7,882 nt of DNA, taken from Prevotellaceae bacterium UBA2757 (lineage in GTDB: Bacteria > Bacteroidota > Bacteroidia > Bacteroidales > Bacteroidaceae). Below are positions 5,015 to 7,882 of this stretch, piece by piece. Position 1 is the stretch's first letter, and the number at the start of each line of letters is the position of its first letter. Under the pieces are notes generated by a model. That model was not told the origin of the DNA. It searched no databases and saw only the letters and a list, made by a program, of their open reading frames with translations. The stretch spans positions 7,739 through 15,620 of the forward strand of contig DEJD01000030.1 in NCBI GenBank assembly GCA_002353215.1, read 5' to 3'. A program made the position numbers and the translations under genes.

Positions 5015-5866
5015 ATGTTACGAATTGCAGTACAATCAAAAGGCCGTCTTTATGAAGATACAATGAATCTGCTCAAAGAGGCCGGAATAAAAGTCAGTAG
5101 TACAAAACGTACCTTGTTGGTACAGTCGTCTAATTTTCCTCTTGAGGTGCTTTTCCTTCGCGATGATGATATTCCTCAGACTGTTGCCGACGGTGTGGCT
5201 GACATAGGTATTGTCGGTGAGAATGAGTTTGTGGAGCGCGGTTTTGAAGCTGATGTAGTAAAGCGTCTGGGCTTCAGCAAATGCCGCATCTCTCTGGCTA
5301 TTCCAAAGGCAATTGAATACCCTGGAGTTCAGTGGTTCAACGGAAAGAAGATTGCGACTTCCTATCCAGGTATTTTGCGTAAGTTTATGAGAGAGAAGGG
5401 AATCGACATAAATATTCACGTGATTCAGGGCTCAGTGGAAATCGCTCCGGGAATCGGTCTTGCTGATGGTATCTTTGATATAGTTAGTTCCGGTTCTACT
5501 TTGGTGAGCAACAACCTGAAAGAGGTGGAAGTGGTAATGCAGAGTGAGGCACTGCTGATTGGTAATCCGAATCTCGATGATGAGAAGCGCTCTATTCTGG
5601 AGCAACTCCTCTTCCGCATCGAGTCGGTTCTTATTGCAGATGGAAAGAAATATGTGCGCATGAATGCCCCTAAGTCTCAGTTGGCTGCTATTACCAAGGT
5701 GCTCCCCGGACTGAAGAGCCCTACTATTATCCCTCTTGCCGACGAAGACTGGTGTTCGGTTCATTCTGTGCTCGACGAAAAACAATTCTGGGAAATTGTA
5801 GGTCAGTTGAAGGCTCTCGGTGCAGAAGGTATTCTTGTTACTCCTATTGAAAAGATGATTTTATAA
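5015..5866 (+). CDS. hisG: ATP phosphoribosyltransferase, long form
   Basis: HisG catalyses the first step of histidine synthesis, joining ATP and PRPP to give phosphoribosyl-ATP, and is normally feedback-inhibited by histidine. At 283 residues this is the long form, which carries its own regulatory domain and does not need HisZ. Visible features: LRIAVQSKGRL (2-12), LRDDDIP (48-54), GVADIGIVGEN (60-70), KKIATSYPGIL (111-121), GSVEIAPGIGLAD (139-151) and the PRPP loop DIVSSGSTL (155-163). The C-terminal ACT-like regulatory domain spans about 208-283, with PTIIPLADEDW (236-246) and LKALGAEGILVTPIEKM (265-281). The 28-base gap after the glycosyltransferase is A/T-rich and shows no consensus promoter or attenuator, so it is probably read from upstream or from a promoter I cannot see. 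Its stop overlaps the hisD start by one base. Confidence 0.97.
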   Translation: MLRIAVQSKGRLYEDTMNLLKEAGIKVSSTKRTLLVQSSNFPLEVLFLRDDDIPQTVADGVADIGIVGENEFVERGFEADVVKRLGFSKCRISLAIPKAIEYPGVQWFNGKKIATSYPGILRKFMREKGIDINIHVIQGSVEIAPGIGLADGIFDIVSSGSTLVSNNLKEVEVVMQSEALLIGNPNLDDEKRSILEQLLFRIESVLIADGKKYVRMNAPKSQLAAITKVLPGLKSPTIIPLADEDWCSVHSVLDEKQFWEIVGQLKALGAEGILVTPIEKMIL

Positions 5867-7149
5867 TGCAAATAGTTTTATTTCCGGATAAAAGCGAATG
5901 GGGTTCGTATCTGCAACGCCCACATCGGGATGCCTCAGAACTGAGAGACATCGTGCATGGTGTACTTTCCGATATCAAAGCGCGTGGCGATGAGGCTGTG
6001 AAGGAATACGAACTGAAATTCGATAAGGTGGCATTGTCCAGTCTTGCTGTTTCGGAGACAGAAATGGATGAGGCTGAACAACTTGTCAGTGAAGAACTCA
6101 AAGGTGCTATTCAGTTGGCACATGATAATATTGAGATATTCCACCGCGAACAAGTGTTCCATGGAAAGAAAGTGGAAACTCAGCCAGGAGTAGTCTGCTG
6201 GCAGAAGTCGGTTGCCATCGAGAATGTGGGACTCTATATTCCAGGCGGAACTGCTCCGCTGTTCTCAACAGTCCTGATGCTTGCGACTCCTGCTAAGATT
6301 GCCGGATGTAAGAATATAGTACTGTGTAGTCCGCCTAATAAAGAGGGTAAGTTGCATCCAGCCATACTGGTGGCAGCCCGTATTGCCGGTGTAAATCGTA
6401 TCTATAAGATTGGTGGTGTTCAGGCAATAGGTGCTATGGCTTACGGAACAGAGAGCGTGCCGAAGGTAAGCAAGATATTCGGACCGGGTAATCAGTTTGT
6501 GACTGCTGCAAAACAGGAAGTTAGTCTGCACGATGTGGCTATAGATATGCCTGCAGGTCCGAGTGAAGTGGCTGTTATGGCTGATGAGTCTGCAAATGCT
6601 GAGTTTGTGGCTGCCGACTTGTTGTCTCAGGCAGAACACGGTGTGGACAGTCAGGCTGTTATGTTTACTGACAGTAAACAATTGGCAGAAGATGTAAGTA
6701 ACGAGGTTGAACGCCAGTTGGCACTTTTGCCAAGAAAAGATATAGCTGCCCAGTCGTTGCAGTATAGCCGTATCATTGTGGTTAATAATCTGGAGGAGGT
6801 TATAGATATTACAAATGAATATGCTCCGGAACACCTGATCCTAGCCATGAAGGACTATATGAAAGTGGCAGACAAGGTGGTGAACGCAGGTTCTGTGTTC
6901 TTAGGCAATTATTCGTGTGAATCAGCTGGCGATTATGCCTCCGGCACCAATCACACACTGCCCACCTCAGGTTATGCAAAGGCATATAGCGGGGTGAATC
7001 TCGATTCGTTCTGTCGTAAGATAACCTTCCAGGAACTCACAGCTGAGGGTGTGCGCAGTATCGGACATGCAGTAGAACTGATGGCTGGTGCAGAACAACT
7101 CGATGCTCACAAACGTGCTATGACTGTACGTCTTAAGGCAATTCAATAA
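5866..7149 (+). CDS. hisD: Histidinol dehydrogenase
   Basis: HisD is a zinc enzyme that oxidises L-histidinol to L-histidine in two NAD-dependent steps, the end of the pathway. The 427 residues match the family length (about 430). The nucleotide-binding region shows [11 protein letters not shown] (121-131) and [15 protein letters not shown] (181-195), then [12 protein letters not shown] (205-216) and [11 protein letters not shown] (227-237). Active-site residues by comparison with the E. coli enzyme: Gln255 and His258 in SQAEHG, Glu322 and His323 in YAPEHL, Asp356 in [11 protein letters not shown], and His415 in LDAHKRAM; zinc ligands are Gln255, His258, Asp356 and His415. All are present, so it should be active. 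Its ATG shares a base with the hisG stop (TAATG), a sign of translational coupling, and hisC follows after 23 bases. Confidence 0.97.
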   Translation: MQIVLFPDKSEWGSYLQRPHRDASELRDIVHGVLSDIKARGDEAVKEYELKFDKVALSSLAVSETEMDEAEQLVSEELKGAIQLAHDNIEIFHREQVFHGKKVETQPGVVCWQKSVAIENVGLYIPGGTAPLFSTVLMLATPAKIAGCKNIVLCSPPNKEGKLHPAILVAARIAGVNRIYKIGGVQAIGAMAYGTESVPKVSKIFGPGNQFVTAAKQEVSLHDVAIDMPAGPSEVAVMADESANAEFVAADLLSQAEHGVDSQAVMFTDSKQLAEDVSNEVERQLALLPRKDIAAQSLQYSRIIVVNNLEEVIDITNEYAPEHLILAMKDYMKVADKVVNAGSVFLGNYSCESAGDYASGTNHTLPTSGYAKAYSGVNLDSFCRKITFQELTAEGVRSIGHAVELMAGAEQLDAHKRAMTVRLKAIQ

Positions 7150-7172
7150 TAAAAAATAATGCTTCAACAAAT

Positions 7173-7882
7173 ATGAAATCACTACAGGAACTCACACGTC
7201 CGAATATATGGTCTCTTAAACCATATAGCTGTGCTCGTGATGAATTTAAGGGAATGAAGGCAGATGTGTTTCTCGATGCAAACGAGAATCCGTTCCCTAA
7301 TGGTATTAATCGTTATCCCGACCCCCTTCAAGAGGAGTTGAAGCATCAGATAGCTCCGTTCAAGGGTGTACCTGCAGAGAATATCTTTCTCGGAAACGGC
7401 TCGGACGAGGCTATTGACTTGCCTTACCGCATATTCTGTCGTCCGGGAGTGGACAATGTGGTTGCTATCGACCCTACATACGGAATGTATGAGGTGTGTG
7501 CCGACGTGAACGATGTGGAGTATCATAAGGTGCCTCTTGACCAGGACTACGATTTCTCTCCGGAAGCATTGCTTGCTGCTACCGATAAGAATACGAAGCT
7601 GATTTTTATCTGCTCACCGAACAATCCTACAGGAAATGCTTTCCAGCGAGAGAAGATAGAGAAGGTGTTGCGCGAATTTCAGGGTATAGTGATTGTTGAT
7701 GAGGCTTACTCCGATTTCAGCAAGCAGCGTCCTTTGCGCCTTGATTTGGATAAGTTCCCTAATATGATTGTGCTCAACACATTCAGCAAGGCCATGGGCT
7801 GTGCCGGTATTCGTCTTGGAATGGCATTTGCCAGCACTGATATCATTGCTCTGATGAATAAGGTGAAATATCCTTATAATGT
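7173..7882 (+). CDS. hisC: Histidinol-phosphate aminotransferase, 3'-truncated by window edge
   Basis: HisC is a class I/II PLP-dependent aminotransferase that moves an amino group from glutamate to imidazole acetol phosphate, giving histidinol phosphate. The frame is open from the ATG at 7173 to the last base; 236 complete codons are visible of the usual 345 or so. Motifs in order: DANENPFP (35-42), RYPDP (47-51), [12 protein letters not shown] (71-82) in the phosphate-binding region, DPTYGMY (100-106), CSPNNPTGN (147-155), IVDEAYSDF (174-182) with Asp176 pairing with the PLP ring nitrogen, and [14 protein letters not shown] (203-216) with Lys206 as the Schiff-base lysine and Arg214 as a phosphate ligand. 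The start is fixed by the N-terminal sequence [16 protein letters not shown], typical of Bacteroidales HisC. The gene after hisC in related genomes is often hisB, outside this window. Confidence 0.96.
   Translation, partial: MKSLQELTRPNIWSLKPYSCARDEFKGMKADVFLDANENPFPNGINRYPDPLQEELKHQIAPFKGVPAENIFLGNGSDEAIDLPYRIFCRPGVDNVVAIDPTYGMYEVCADVNDVEYHKVPLDQDYDFSPEALLAATDKNTKLIFICSPNNPTGNAFQREKIEKVLREFQGIVIVDEAYSDFSKQRPLRLDLDKFPNMIVLNTFSKAMGCAGIRLGMAFASTDIIALMNKVKYPYN

Noticed and set aside
6265..6834. Open frame of 189 codons on the minus strand inside hisD
   Set aside because: hisD is intact with all active-site residues over this stretch; the antisense product is a low-complexity His/Cys/Ser-rich sequence with no recognisable fold.

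Overview
The window is a stretch of chromosome from a member of the Bacteroidota, most likely the order Bacteroidales (Prevotella/Segatella or Bacteroides-like). The signs are promoter boxes of the Bacteroidota type (TAnnTTTG), A/T-rich leaders with almost no Shine-Dalgarno sequences, moderate G+C, and protein sequences resembling the Bacteroidales forms of RecR, HisG, HisD and HisC. No rRNA, tRNA, CRISPR array, transposase, integrase or phage structural gene was found. The content is core genome, not an accessory island, and I do not see a convincing new defence or mobile system.

Layout. Positions 1-1002 hold the C-terminal three quarters of an AmpG-like major facilitator permease, cut by the left edge. 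A strong 12-bp hairpin (1038-1067) separates it from a convergent SPOR-domain lipoprotein gene on the minus strand (1090-1566). A 180-bp intergenic region (1567-1746) carries probable divergent promoters. To the right, three very small overlapping genes (1747-2582) encode a YtxH-family protein, a two-helix 'holin-X/DUF1469-like' membrane protein and a basic coiled-coil protein, probably one translationally coupled envelope-associated unit. A 117-bp gap (2583-2699) holds a short direct repeat, an inverted repeat and a clear Bacteroidota promoter only a few bases before recR.

From recR (2700) to the right edge all genes point the same way with tiny gaps: recR, an unrecognised four-helix membrane protein, a family 2 glycosyltransferase with an extra C-terminal domain, then the histidine genes hisG, hisD and hisC (the last cut by the right edge). 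The histidine genes supply the first step (HisG, from PRPP and ATP) and two late steps (HisC, transamination of imidazole acetol phosphate; HisD, oxidation of histidinol to histidine). The remaining his genes must lie elsewhere or further right.

The most notable points are: a change of sign in GC skew between the permease and the rest of the window, located between the two convergent genes; a nearly leaderless recR promoter with an inverted repeat around its -33 region; the compact overlapping three-gene envelope module; and an atypical C-terminal domain on the glycosyltransferase that looks like a reduced form of the Rossmann-like domain of polyprenyl sugar-phosphate transferases.
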